NCBI GenBank assembly: GCA_016705325.1
Contig: JADIYJ010000002.1
Coordinates: 1-15,939, forward strand
Direction of reading: 5' to 3'
Source: Pseudomonadota bacterium
Lineage (GTDB): Bacteria > Pseudomonadota > Gammaproteobacteria > Steroidobacterales > Steroidobacteraceae
Length of the DNA: 15,939 nucleotides
Each line of letters starts with the position of its first letter. Positions within the stretch are counted from its first letter, which is position 1. Positions 1-7,008 of this stretch are shown here, one piece after another. The position numbers were made by a program, and so were the translations under genes. The notes under the pieces were generated by a model that had not been told where the DNA came from, ran no database searches, and saw only the letters and a list, made by a program, of their open reading frames with translations.

Positions 1-780
1 GACGTGGCGTTCGTCGACGTGACGAATCTTACCGAAGTGTCGCAGGCCCTGGCCGTGCCGACGAGCCTGCTCTGGTTCGAAACGCCGTCGAATCCCCTGC
101 TGCGCGTGGCGGACATCGCCGCGCTCGCCGAACTCGCGCACGACCGGGGCACGCTGGTCGGCGTCGACAACACGTTCGCAAGTCCCGTGCTGCAGCAACC
201 TCTCGCGCTCGGCGCCGACGTCGTCATGCACAGCACCACGAAATACCTGGGCGGTCACAGTGACGTGCTCGGCGGCATCGTCGTCACGCGCGATGCTGGC
301 GCCGAGTGCGCGGCCTTACGCGCGTACCAGGCGACGGCGGGCGGCGTGCCCTCCCCCTTCGATTGCTGGCTGGTCTTGCGCAGCTTGCCGACGCTGCCGC
401 TGCGCGTGCGGGCCCAGGCAGCGAACGCGCTGGCGGTCGCTCGCTTCCTCCATGCGGACAGGCGCGTCGAGAAAGTGCATTACGCCGGTCTGCCGGATCA
501 CCCGGGACACGAGATCGCGTTGCGGCAGATGAAGGATGGCTTCGGCGGCGTGCTCTCGGCCGAGGTGCCTGGCGGACGCGATCGTGCGTTTGCTGTAGCC
601 GCGAGAACGCGGCTGTTCACCCGGGCAACGAGTCTCGGCGGGGTAGAGAGCCTCATCGAACATCGGCAGTCGATCGAGGGTCCGCACAGCCGGACGCCGC
701 CGGGGCTGTTGCGGCTGTCGATCGGGCTCGAGCACGTCGACGACCTGATCGCGGATCTCGATCAGGCGCTGGACGCCTGA
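1..780 (+). CDS. metB: Cystathionine gamma-synthase-type PLP enzyme, C-terminal part (5' end outside window)
   Basis: This is the C-terminal part of a Cys/Met-metabolism PLP-dependent enzyme; the frame is open from base 1, so the start lies upstream. The PLP-binding lysine is in STTKYLGGHSDV, with the lysine codon at 241-243. Upstream of it are the family motifs ETPSNPLL and VDNTFASP, and near the C-terminus is SLGGVESLIEHR followed by LLRLSIGLE. The family makes cystathionine from an activated homoserine and cysteine in methionine synthesis, or performs the related sulfhydrylase or lyase reactions, in the cytoplasm. The motifs do not securely separate MetB from MetZ or gamma-lyase, so the symbol is a best guess. 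The exported rhodanese downstream is a loose sulfur-metabolism neighbour but lies on the opposite strand. Confidence 0.88.
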   Translation, partial: DVAFVDVTNLTEVSQALAVPTSLLWFETPSNPLLRVADIAALAELAHDRGTLVGVDNTFASPVLQQPLALGADVVMHSTTKYLGGHSDVLGGIVVTRDAGAECAALRAYQATAGGVPSPFDCWLVLRSLPTLPLRVRAQAANALAVARFLHADRRVEKVHYAGLPDHPGHEIALRQMKDGFGGVLSAEVPGGRDRAFAVAARTRLFTRATSLGGVESLIEHRQSIEGPHSRTPPGLLRLSIGLEHVDDLIADLDQALDA

Positions 781-812
781 TCGCGTCGAGCAATTTCCCT
801 GATTAGCGACGA

Positions 813-933
813 GCAAGATGGAGAGACCCTCAGGGATTTCGAGGGCACGCCGTGAATACGTCCCTGTAGGCTCGCGCGCGACGTCCATGTCGCGCGACGG
901 CCCTCGGAATCCCTGAGGATCTCCCCATCTCGC
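813..933 (+). repeat. Palindromic repeat element, copy 1
   Basis: Two 34-base arms (813-846 and 900-933) are inverted complements with about four mismatches. They enclose a 28-base core at 847-874 that starts acgccgtgaatacg, and an inner hairpin with arms 875-882 and 889-896 around the loop gtccat (883-888). The same core and loop occur in reverse orientation in copy 2. The nested structure suggests a REP/MITE-like mobile or structural repeat. It is not a simple terminator, as no T tract follows either arm. Confidence 0.75.
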
Positions 934-1086
934 GCTGACTGCGCTGAAAGTTCGACTCGTTCGACGCGCCCAGACGGGCGCTGTTGGGCGCGCGACCACT
1001 GGTCGCGTGCCAGGCCGCACGCACGCGTGCGTTGGCAACAGCCAATCGCGTCAGCCGAGAGCGCAGCCAATGGAGGCGTGATCGTT

Positions 1087-1201
1087 TCGGACTTGCGGGT
1101 CGGAGGACCGTCCCGCGCCATGGACGGCGCGGGCTTGTGCCCTTTAGGGTACGCGCCTACAGGGATGTATTTACGGCGTGTCCTCGGACCCGCAAGTTCG
1201 A
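1087..1201 (-). repeat. Palindromic repeat element, copy 2 (inverted relative to copy 1)
   Basis: The arms at 1087-1108 and 1180-1201 pair with two mismatches. Read on the minus strand, the core at 1179-1152 matches the core of copy 1 at 25 of 28 positions. The inner hairpin (1112-1119 with 1126-1133) keeps the same hexamer loop, here seen as atggac at 1120-1125. The arm and inner-stem sequences differ completely from copy 1 yet still pair with themselves. This copy has about 18 extra bases (1134-1151) between core and inner hairpin, including a small ccctttaggg hairpin. Confidence 0.75.
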
Positions 1202-1260
1202 GAACGAGCCCACGCCGACGAATTGACTGTGCAATTCCATCGACGCGAACGAGCACCCGC

Positions 1261-1737
1261 TCAAGGCTTCGCGACCGGGCGGCCCTTTTCGATCCAGGCG
1301 GGCATGTCGCCCTCGAGATGCGACAGCCGCGTGTAGCCATTCGCCGCCAGCACATCCGCCGCAATCCCCGCGCGCCGACCGGACTTGCAATACAGCACCA
1401 CGTCCTTGTCCTTCGGCACTTGCGCGAGTCGGGACGCCAGCTGGTCGTACGGTACGTTGACCGCGCCTGGCACATGACCTTCCGCGTATTCCTGCGGTGT
1501 GCGCACGTCGAGCACGAGCAGGTGATCTGGATGGCTGGACTGGTGTTCGAGCAGCGCTTCCTGGCTCATGGGCGCAACCGCTACCGCAGCGGTAGCCGGT
1601 GCGGACGCCGTCGTCGTCACGGCAGGTTCGCCCGCTGTCGCGACCGCCGCGAAGGCAACCGACGTTGCGCCGGCCAGTAACAGTGCAGCCAGGGCATGCC
1701 TGGACTGGAACAATCGAGACGGGTCGTTCCTGGTCAT
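1261..1737 (-). CDS. Exported single-domain rhodanese-like sulfurtransferase
   Basis: A 158-residue protein with an N-terminal signal peptide: a basic start, a hydrophobic core at about residues 16-30, and an Ala-rich probable cleavage site near 30-36. A low-complexity Ala/Thr linker follows to about residue 55. The rhodanese fold runs from about 57 to 155, with LDVRTPQEYAEGHVPGAVN and the active-site loop YCKSGRRA; the catalytic cysteine is C117. Such proteins move sulfane sulfur onto thiophilic acceptors; this one should act in the periplasm. The start is supported by GAGG about eight bases upstream. It appears monocistronic; the next minus-strand gene upstream is the shortened RidA-like gene. 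The domain call is firm, the substrate unknown. Confidence 0.88.
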   Translation of the reverse strand: MTRNDPSRLFQSRHALAALLLAGATSVAFAAVATAGEPAVTTTASAPATAAVAVAPMSQEALLEHQSSHPDHLLVLDVRTPQEYAEGHVPGAVNVPYDQLASRLAQVPKDKDVVLYCKSGRRAGIAADVLAANGYTRLSHLEGDMPAWIEKGRPVAKP

Positions 1738-1838
1738 GAGGGGATCCTCAGCTTTGAGTTGAATCGCAAGCTTGCACGCAACGAATCGGTCTGACCCGGT
1801 GGATGCTCAGAAGTTGCGGCCGGGGCCACGCCACAGGC

Positions 1839-2114
1839 TCATGTGTCAGCAGCGGTAACATACGCATCCGCTTCGATTTCGACGAGCATGGCCGGATCGA
1901 CCAATGCGCTGACTTCCACCATGGCGGAGGCCGGGCGGACGTTGCCGAGCACCTCGCCGTGCGCACGCCCGATCGCTTCCCACTGCGCCATGTCGCGTAC
2001 GTAGATGCGGGTCGGGGCGGTCACGACGCAGTCTTCATTTCTATAGATTCCCTCGATAGCGGTCCGCGAATAGCCTTGATTACTTGGAATTCGCACCGTA
2101 TTGTTAATCGTCAT
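1839..2114 (-). pseudogene. RidA (YjgF/YER057c/UK114)-like gene with internal deletion
   Basis: The C-terminal half matches the Rid family: TRIYVRDMAQWEAIGRAHGE, then VRPASAMVEVSALVDP and LVEIEADAYV, ending in a TGA at 1839-1841. RidA proteins are about 115-130 residues and remove reactive enamine/imine intermediates. Here only about 90 residues are available. The first 20 codons (start at 2112-2114, or 2121-2123) contain GYSR, which resembles the family N-terminus, and then jump almost directly to the C-terminal half. Roughly 60 central residues, including the usual VxxSGQ-type strand, are missing. The 5' codons are AT-rich, unlike the neighbours. The start would lie only 9-18 bp from the divergent LysR start. 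It could instead be a 3' fragment beginning near 2035; either way it should not fold as a normal RidA trimer. Confidence 0.6.
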
Positions 2115-2132
2115 TTTACTCATAGGCAGCCG
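2036..2132. promoter_or_regulatory. Likely divergent control region for the LysR gene and the RidA-like remnant
   Basis: This is a locally AT-rich stretch between two divergent genes, the usual position of LysR-family operators. A dyad GATTA (2078-2082) and TAATC (2105-2109) is separated by 22 bases and overlaps the possible start of the RidA-like gene. LysR regulators often control the divergent neighbour, so this may be an autoregulatory and target site. No clear -35/-10 pair is visible. Confidence 0.3.
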
Positions 2133-3059
2133 ATGACGACCCCTCCGGACCGCATACCGCTGAACGCCCTGCGCGTCTTCGAGGCCGTGGCGGCGCACCT
2201 GAGCTTCACCGCAGCAGCCAGGGAACTCGGCGTCACCACGGCGGCGGTCAGCGCCCAGATCAAGGCGCTCGAAGCCGACATCGGCGTGCCCCTGTTCCGT
2301 CGTCACACGCGCGCCGTGGCCCTCACCCAGGAAGGAGCCGAGCTGCTGCCAGGCGTCCGTCGCGGGCTCGAAGAGCTGCGCCGCTCGGTCGAACGCATCC
2401 GCCGCGAGCGCGTCGGCGGCATGCTCAATCTCAGCGTGCCGAACGAATTCCTGCAGCGCTGGCTGCTGCCGCGCCTCGGCGAGTTTACGCGCCGGCATCC
2501 CGAGATCGAAGTTCGATTCGGGCCGCCGCGAGCTGCCGGCCTCGACTTCGATCGCGACGATTTTCACGCCGCCATCGTCTACGGTCCCGGCCAGTGGACC
2601 GGCCTCAAGGCCGAGCGCCTGCTCGACGAATACGTGTTCCCGGTCTGCAGCCCCGTACTGCTCGCCAGGTTCGGTCCGATCGAGACGGTCGCAGATTTTG
2701 CGCGCTACCCCCTGATCCACAGCCGCACGGAGCCGTGGCAGGACTGGCTGCGCCGGGTCGGCGGCGACACGACGCGAGCCGACTCCAGCCCGCCGATGGA
2801 AGATTCCGCGGCGTCCCTCGTCGCCGTCGAACAGGGCAAGGGCGTTGCACTGGCCCGCTGGTCGCTGGTGGCGGCCGACATTGCCGCCGGCCGCCTGGTA
2901 CGTCCGATGCTCCCCAGCGTATTGCAGCGAAATGCCTGGTTCCTGGTAGCGCCTCCAGCGAATTTTTCGTTGCCAAAGGTCGTACGATTCCGGGCCTGGC
3001 TGTTGGATTGCTGCCGCGAATTCTCCCCACCCGTGGGCGAGACCCTGGGCATCGAATAG
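2133..3059 (+). CDS. LysR-family transcriptional regulator, GcvA-like
   Basis: 308 residues, normal for the family. The N-terminal winged HTH (about residues 9-68) carries LNALRVFEAVAAHLSFTAAA and the recognition-helix segment TTAAVSAQIKALEADIGVPL. The wing ends with FRRHTRAVALTQEGAEL. A linker helix and a periplasmic-binding-protein-like effector domain follow (about 93-295). The LNALRVFEA and FTAAARELGVT pattern is typical of the GcvA/AmpR/TrpI branch. The start at 2133 places the HTH at the usual distance from the N-terminus; the ribosome site is weak. The divergent RidA-like gene would be the default target, but it is damaged, so the regulator may now act elsewhere. The effector is unknown. 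Confidence 0.92.
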   Translation: MTTPPDRIPLNALRVFEAVAAHLSFTAAARELGVTTAAVSAQIKALEADIGVPLFRRHTRAVALTQEGAELLPGVRRGLEELRRSVERIRRERVGGMLNLSVPNEFLQRWLLPRLGEFTRRHPEIEVRFGPPRAAGLDFDRDDFHAAIVYGPGQWTGLKAERLLDEYVFPVCSPVLLARFGPIETVADFARYPLIHSRTEPWQDWLRRVGGDTTRADSSPPMEDSAASLVAVEQGKGVALARWSLVAADIAAGRLVRPMLPSVLQRNAWFLVAPPANFSLPKVVRFRAWLLDCCREFSPPVGETLGIE

Positions 3060-3153
3060 GCGTCGCGTCGGCGTCTGCCCCCCTTGGCGGGCAGCGCAGG
3101 TTGGCGTAGCGTGAGGTCAAACCCGGCCAACGTCGGGAGGGGGATTTCACGCC

Positions 3154-3465
3154 ATGGCAGGCCTGCCCAAGCCGCAACCGCCCCGCCGCCGCTTCCACGC
3201 CATCAGCATCGTCGCGGGTCCCAACCCCTGCGCCCAGGTCAAGGCGCTGGTGGACACCCGCCTCCTGACGCTCGAGGCACCGCGACTGCCGCTCGTCGGC
3301 TGCACCAATCCTGGCGGCTGTCGGTGCAAGTTCCAGCACCATGAAGACCGCCGCTCAGGCCCGCGGCGCTCGGGAAGCCGTGCGCCGATGCGAGACGACT
3401 GGTCGATGGATGGCAATCGACGCCGCTCGCCCGGCCGGCGCAACGTCGACCTCGCCGCCAAGTGA
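3154..3465 (+). CDS. Small conserved protein with Cys/His cluster, unknown function
   Basis: 103 residues, with a strong GGGAGGGGG ribosome site about ten bases before the ATG. The N-terminal part contains RRFHAISIVAGPNPC and the central part a cluster CTNPGGCRCKFQHHEDRR. The cysteines (C26, C50, C56, C58) together with H62 and H63 could bind zinc or another metal, but that is inference. The tail is very basic (Arg-rich, net positive). From memory, the HAxSIV...C and CxCxxxHHEDRR pattern occurs in a family of uncharacterised proteobacterial proteins. It lies 94 bp after the LysR gene on the same strand and ends 7 bp before the convergent phosphatase-family gene. No function can be assigned. 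Confidence 0.72.
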   Translation: MAGLPKPQPPRRRFHAISIVAGPNPCAQVKALVDTRLLTLEAPRLPLVGCTNPGGCRCKFQHHEDRRSGPRRSGSRAPMRDDWSMDGNRRRSPGRRNVDLAAK

Positions 3466-3472
3466 TCTGCGG

Positions 3473-4429
3473 CTACCGCAGGCGCAGCGTGACCTGCAGC
3501 GGTCGATGGTCTGAGCCGACGTAAGCACCGATTTCATGCCCGGTGACGCAACTGCGCCGCGGCACCAGCACGTGATCGATTGGCAACGCGAGCGGCCAGA
3601 ATCCCGCCTGCCACGTCGGCCGCCACGCCTCGCCGGCGAGGGCGTCCTGCAATCCTGACTCGGACACGAGCCGTGCGAACGCCGGTGCGTACGGCGTGAG
3701 GTTGAGGTCTCCCAGCAGGATCGTCGCCTCGGGCTGAGTGAGCGCGAGTGCCGCCGCCTGCTGCAGCGCCCGGTCACGCGCGGCCTGCAGTTCCGGCGTC
3801 ACCGGCCAGCGTGTGTGCAGCGCAATCACCTGCAGCTTGCGACCGTGCACGTCGACGTTCGCAACCAGCGACGGCGTGCCGTCTCCGGCGAAGTCCATGG
3901 ACTGCACGTCATCGATGGGCCACCGACTGAGCAGTGCCATGCCGTACGGGTCCTCGCGCGGTATCAACTTGCGGTGCGGGTAGGTTCGCGCGAGCAGCTC
4001 GAGCGCCGACGCCCACTGCGGCGTGATTTCCTGCAGGGCGATGATGTCGGCGTCGCTGTGGCTCAGCCAGCTGACCAGCGTTGCATGATCGATGTTCGCA
4101 AGCCATGCGTTCGCGGTCACCACGCGCAGTGGGTCATCGCTGCAAGTCGGCGCGGTCGGTTCGTGCGCGAAGGCGTGGCCGCTCATCAGGATCCCGGGCA
4201 GCCATTGCAGCACGACCGTGGCGCAGGCCACGACCATCATCCAGGGCCGGCGCAGGACCAGCGACGCGAGCAGCAACGCCAGCGCGGCCACGCCCACCTG
4301 CCAGCGGAAATGCGCAAACATCTCGAACGGCCAGCCGAGCGGCGCGAGCAATGCCGCGAACGAGGCAGCGGCCGTCCCGATGAGTGCGATGCTCACCGCA
4401 CGCGACCAGACTGAGTTGGACAGGCGCAT
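3473..4429 (-). CDS. Membrane-anchored endonuclease/exonuclease/phosphatase family protein
   Basis: 318 residues. Three N-terminal hydrophobic segments (about 12-35, 44-60 and 63-82) anchor the protein in the inner membrane. From about residue 100 the EEP fold follows, with all the usual catalytic motifs: VVTANAW (N108), LQEI (E134), LHTRWP (H205), GDLN (D241, N243), IDHVL (D285, H286) and GSDHRPL (D307, H308). It should be a metal-dependent phosphodiesterase or phosphatase facing the periplasm; the substrate is unknown. The ATG lies 2 bp after the stop codon of the GntP remnant, so the two were probably cotranscribed and this one may rely on re-initiation. The motifs are complete, so it looks functional despite its damaged neighbour. 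Confidence 0.88.
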   Translation of the reverse strand: MRLSNSVWSRAVSIALIGTAAASFAALLAPLGWPFEMFAHFRWQVGVAALALLLASLVLRRPWMMVVACATVVLQWLPGILMSGHAFAHEPTAPTCSDDPLRVVTANAWLANIDHATLVSWLSHSDADIIALQEITPQWASALELLARTYPHRKLIPREDPYGMALLSRWPIDDVQSMDFAGDGTPSLVANVDVHGRKLQVIALHTRWPVTPELQAARDRALQQAAALALTQPEATILLGDLNLTPYAPAFARLVSESGLQDALAGEAWRPTWQAGFWPLALPIDHVLVPRRSCVTGHEIGAYVGSDHRPLQVTLRLR

Positions 4430-4431
4430 GC

Positions 4432-4930
4432 TTACAACAGCAGCAACGCCACGACGAGACCGGACAGCGGGACCAGGACGGTCATGCGGAACATGGGCCA
4501 GTAGGCCGACTTGTGCGTCTCGCGGCAAACACCGCGGATCGTCGTTACAACGTACCCGTTGTGGGGCAGCGAGTCGAGCCCGCCGGAGGCGATCGCAATC
4601 ACGCGATGCAAAGCATTCGCATCCACGCCCAGGCCGAGGTAGTGCGGCGCCAGCATCGGCAGCGCGATCGCCTGGCCGCCGGACGCAGGCCCCGTCAGCC
4701 CCGCGATGAGCGTGACCGCGATCGTGCCGAAGCCGACCACGGCGGCCGTATTTGCGATCGCGATCAGCGCGCCGAGCGTGCCGTTCGACACCGCGTGCGG
4801 CAGGTTGATGAAGTACTTGCGGTTGACGACCAACACCGTCAGCACGCCGGCGAGCAGCGTGAACGTGACCGAACCGAAGCCGATGGCGCCCGGGATGAAG
4901 CGTCGTGGCAGGCCGGGCCACAGATCGCGG
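4432..4930 (-). pseudogene. GntP-family permease remnant with in-frame internal deletions
   Basis: The recognisable sequence begins near LPRRFIPGAIGFGSVTFT, a GntP-family mid-protein motif, and ends with the family C-terminus: LAGLTGPASGGQAIALP, IASGGLDSLPHNGYVVTTIR and CRETHKSAYW. GntP permeases are about 430-470 residues; only about 155 are left. Two segments seem to be missing without loss of frame. One is at about 4855-4860, where the FTFT region runs straight into LLAGVLTVLVVNRKYF. The other is at 4725/4726, where NTAAVVGFG joins TIAVTLIAG and skips a loop and helix of roughly 25-30 residues. The N-terminal half is absent. The frame stays open to an ATG at 5041-5043, but those extra residues look unrelated and overlap the next gene. 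The family imports gluconate, hydroxybutyrate or similar acids. Confidence 0.68.
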
Positions 4931-4996
4931 CCGTGAAGGCGATAGTCGACAGCTTGATGGGTGCGGGCGACCCGGCGCGCGCCGGGCCGTAGCGAT

Positions 4997-5443
4997 TCAG
5001 AGCGCTGCGGCGCGCAGCCGTTGCCCACCGTAGAGAACTTCAAGGCGACGCACGCCCTTCATGCGCCGTGCAGACCTTCGCACCTCGCCCATCAGTCGCA
5101 ACAACAGTCCGACGTCGTCGTTCATGCCGCCCGTGCAGTAGTCCTCGCTCATGCCGAGGTGCAGCACGGTAACGTGCTCGAGGTCGGCCCGGTTGTAGAC
5201 GGCCACGCCGACCGGGCGGGCGGTCAGCGTCTCCACGGCGAACAGGCACTGGACGTCGGGCAGGTTGCCCACACGCACGCGCAGCCCTTCGCCATCGTCC
5301 ACGATTTCGGGTGGGCCGTACCTGTCGATGACGTCGACGATGCCGCGTGCGAAGCGATCCTGGCAGCCATTGAAGAACAGGATCCGCTCAAGCGCGTGAC
5401 GCTTGTGGCGAGGGAGCCGCGACGTGAATTCGATTCCCTGCAT
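4997..5443 (-). CDS. Conserved hypothetical protein, possibly GNAT-like
   Basis: 148 residues from the ATG at 5441-5443, which has GTGGA about eight bases upstream. An upstream ATG at 5492-5494 would add 17 very basic residues that look non-native. The body contains HKRHALERILFFNGCQ, VGVAVYNRADLEHVTVLHLG and ends with SARRMKGVRRLEVLYGG. The strand-helix pattern and the phrase HVTVLHLGMSEDY resemble small GNAT-like proteins of unknown substrate, but I do not recognise a firm acetyl-CoA loop. It has good coding character, Leu/Val/Arg-rich with no low-complexity stretches. It lies upstream of the GntP remnant on the same strand. Confidence 0.7.
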   Translation of the reverse strand: MQGIEFTSRLPRHKRHALERILFFNGCQDRFARGIVDVIDRYGPPEIVDDGEGLRVRVGNLPDVQCLFAVETLTARPVGVAVYNRADLEHVTVLHLGMSEDYCTGGMNDDVGLLLRLMGEVRRSARRMKGVRRLEVLYGGQRLRAAAL

Positions 5444-5508
5444 GCGGGTTCCACGGCCGCGTGCACGGCCTCGGACGGAGGTGCGGCTGATCATGCTCGC
5501 GAGCCCGC

Positions 5509-5557
5509 CTTATGTCGAGTGGTGGGACGCCAAAGTGTTGCTGCAACGCCACATAAG
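5509..5557. promoter_or_regulatory. Inverted repeat upstream of the minus-strand conserved gene
   Basis: Arms CTTATGT (5509-5515) and ACATAAG (5551-5557) enclose a second perfect dyad, GTTGC-T-GCAAC at 5537-5547. The position, about 65-115 bp upstream of the minus-strand gene starting at 5443 and about 110-155 bp before the plus-strand gene at 5665, suits an operator serving one or both. No known regulator site is matched. Confidence 0.3.
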
Positions 5558-5579
5558 CACTCTGGACCCGGGTTGGTGA

Positions 5580-5625
5580 GTCGCGGGTATTTTTTTGAAT
5601 TACTTCATGTTTTTGACATTCTGGG
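5580..5625 (+). promoter_or_regulatory. AT-rich promoter-like stretch before the receiver-TM gene
   Basis: Within GC-rich surroundings, this short stretch contains tatttttttgaatta and tttttgacattc. A TTGACA-like hexamer is followed 17 bases later by a poor -10; alternatively TTGAAT with ATTCTG 17 bases on. It is the only plausible promoter region for the plus-strand gene starting at 5665. Confidence 0.3.
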
Positions 5626-5664
5626 GTGGAGAGTCGGGGCCGCTTGGCGTGCAATGGCGGCACA

Positions 5665-7008
5665 ATGCCCCGCAAACCCTTGCCCGTCCCGAACGCGGCC
5701 GATCTGGCCGTTCAGGCCACGCCCGTTGCGGGCGCGATGCTGGTGGACGTGGTCGTGCTGACGGCCGATCCGGAACTGTTTCAATCCGCGCGTGAAGCGG
5801 TGGGCGAACAGAATCCGGTCTGGCGTGCGCGCTCGGCCGACGAGGCGGCCGATCTGCTGATCAACGGGCGCTGCGGCGTGCTGGTCATCGACATGGCCGC
5901 GGCCTCGACCCGCGCCGACACGCTCATCGAGCAGATCATCGAGCAGTTCCCTGACGTCGTCGTCTGCGTCGCCGGCTCGCGCGCCGACGAACCACTGCTG
6001 GCCCCGTTGATCAGTGCCGGCCTGGTCTACCGGTTCATGCACAAACCCACGTCGGCGCGGCGGGCGGGCATGTTCCTGCAGGCTGCGATCCGCCGGCACG
6101 TCGAGCGCCGCGAGGGGCGCGAAGCCAGCGACCCGCTGCTGCCGCTGCTGCGCGGTCTGCGCCGCCCGACCGCTGGCATGCCCCGCGGGTACCTTGTCCT
6201 GATCGGCCTGGTGGCGCTCGCGCTGGTCGTCCCGCTCTTCGTCGGCGGCGAGCCGGATGCGCCTGAGGCGACGGCAGTTGTCGCGACGTCGGTGACGCCT
6301 GCAGCGGCGCCTGCCGCAGCGGGTCGCGCCGATCCCGTCCTGTCGCGAGCCCGGGCAGCGTTGCACGCGGGCCGGCTCGAGGCTCCCGAAGGCCGCAATG
6401 CGCTCGACCTGTTCCAGGCCGTGCTGCTGGCGCAGCCCGAGCAACGCGAGGCGCAGGCCTCGCTCGCCAGGACAGTCGACCTGCTGCTGCAACGCGCGCA
6501 GCAGGAATTCGATGCTGGCAACAAGCCAGAAGCCGAACGGCTGCTGCAGCGTGTGCTCGCAGTCGTTCCCGATGCCGAGCAGGCCCGGACACTGGCACAC
6601 CGCATCAGTCCGCCGGACACGCCATCGCGCCAGTTGTCGCGAGAGCAGCGCGCAGAGGTGGAAGCGCGCCTGACCGGGAATACGAGCGACTCCCCGGCAG
6701 CGCCCACGCACGCGCGGACCCTCGAGGAAATCCAGACTGAACTCGCCGCACTGCCGGGACCTGTCACGAAACTGTCCGGTACGTCCGGTGGCTCGACGGC
6801 CGCCGCACCGAAGATACCGGCACCGGTCGTGCGTCCCGATCCGCTCGCGCCGCGCTTCGTCAACCCGATGCCGGCGCTTGCGCCTGCAGCGCGCAGTTAC
6901 GCGCGCGAGCCGGTCAACGCACCGCCGACCGCAGGAGTGACCGGCCCGACGGCGCGGTACGAACCCGCCGAGCCTGCGTTCGAATCGGCCAGTCTCAGCG
7001 CCCGCTGA
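5665..7008 (+). CDS. Membrane-anchored receiver-like protein with TPR-like and proline-rich tail
   Basis: 447 residues. The N-terminal domain (about 26-150) looks like a response-regulator receiver. D35 is in the acidic position, D76 (VLVIDMAA) in the phosphoacceptor position, and K127 in FMHKP matches the conserved Lys-Pro. The surrounding sequence is divergent, so phosphorylation is uncertain. A single transmembrane helix follows (about 176-194, GYLVLIGLVALALVVPLF). After it comes a probably periplasmic Ala-rich region with two helical repeats (about 220-325, TPR-like: AQQEFDAGNKPEAERLLQR), then a Pro/Ala-rich tail. The start at 5665 was preferred over 5626 because the extra 13 residues look non-native. 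The 3' end overlaps the convergent beta-CASP gene by 14 bp. The architecture suggests carrying a cytoplasmic signal across the membrane. The exact role is unknown. Confidence 0.82.
   Translation: MPRKPLPVPNAADLAVQATPVAGAMLVDVVVLTADPELFQSAREAVGEQNPVWRARSADEAADLLINGRCGVLVIDMAAASTRADTLIEQIIEQFPDVVVCVAGSRADEPLLAPLISAGLVYRFMHKPTSARRAGMFLQAAIRRHVERREGREASDPLLPLLRGLRRPTAGMPRGYLVLIGLVALALVVPLFVGGEPDAPEATAVVATSVTPAAAPAAAGRADPVLSRARAALHAGRLEAPEGRNALDLFQAVLLAQPEQREAQASLARTVDLLLQRAQQEFDAGNKPEAERLLQRVLAVVPDAEQARTLAHRISPPDTPSRQLSREQRAEVEARLTGNTSDSPAAPTHARTLEEIQTELAALPGPVTKLSGTSGGSTAAAPKIPAPVVRPDPLAPRFVNPMPALAPAARSYAREPVNAPPTAGVTGPTARYEPAEPAFESASLSAR

Larger units (their letters stand above)
781..1260. other. 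Intergenic region dense in palindromes; no gene
   Basis: I see no convincing gene in these 480 bases. The region holds two long palindromic repeat elements (813-933 and 1087-1201). Between them are two perfect short palindromes: an 8-bp inverted repeat around one base at 991-1007 and a 14-bp palindrome at 1019-1032. Open frames crossing here only read through the repeats; both copies encode the same spurious peptide, YRDVFTACPR. Confidence 0.7.

Noticed and set aside
1803..2132. Upstream extension of the LysR frame to 1803
   Set aside because: It covers the RidA-like remnant on the other strand and lacks family similarity. The ATG at 2133 places the HTH at the usual distance.
3075..3094. Hairpin ctgccc/gggcag after the LysR gene as a terminator
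   Set aside because: Only 6 bp of stem, an 8-base loop and no T tract.
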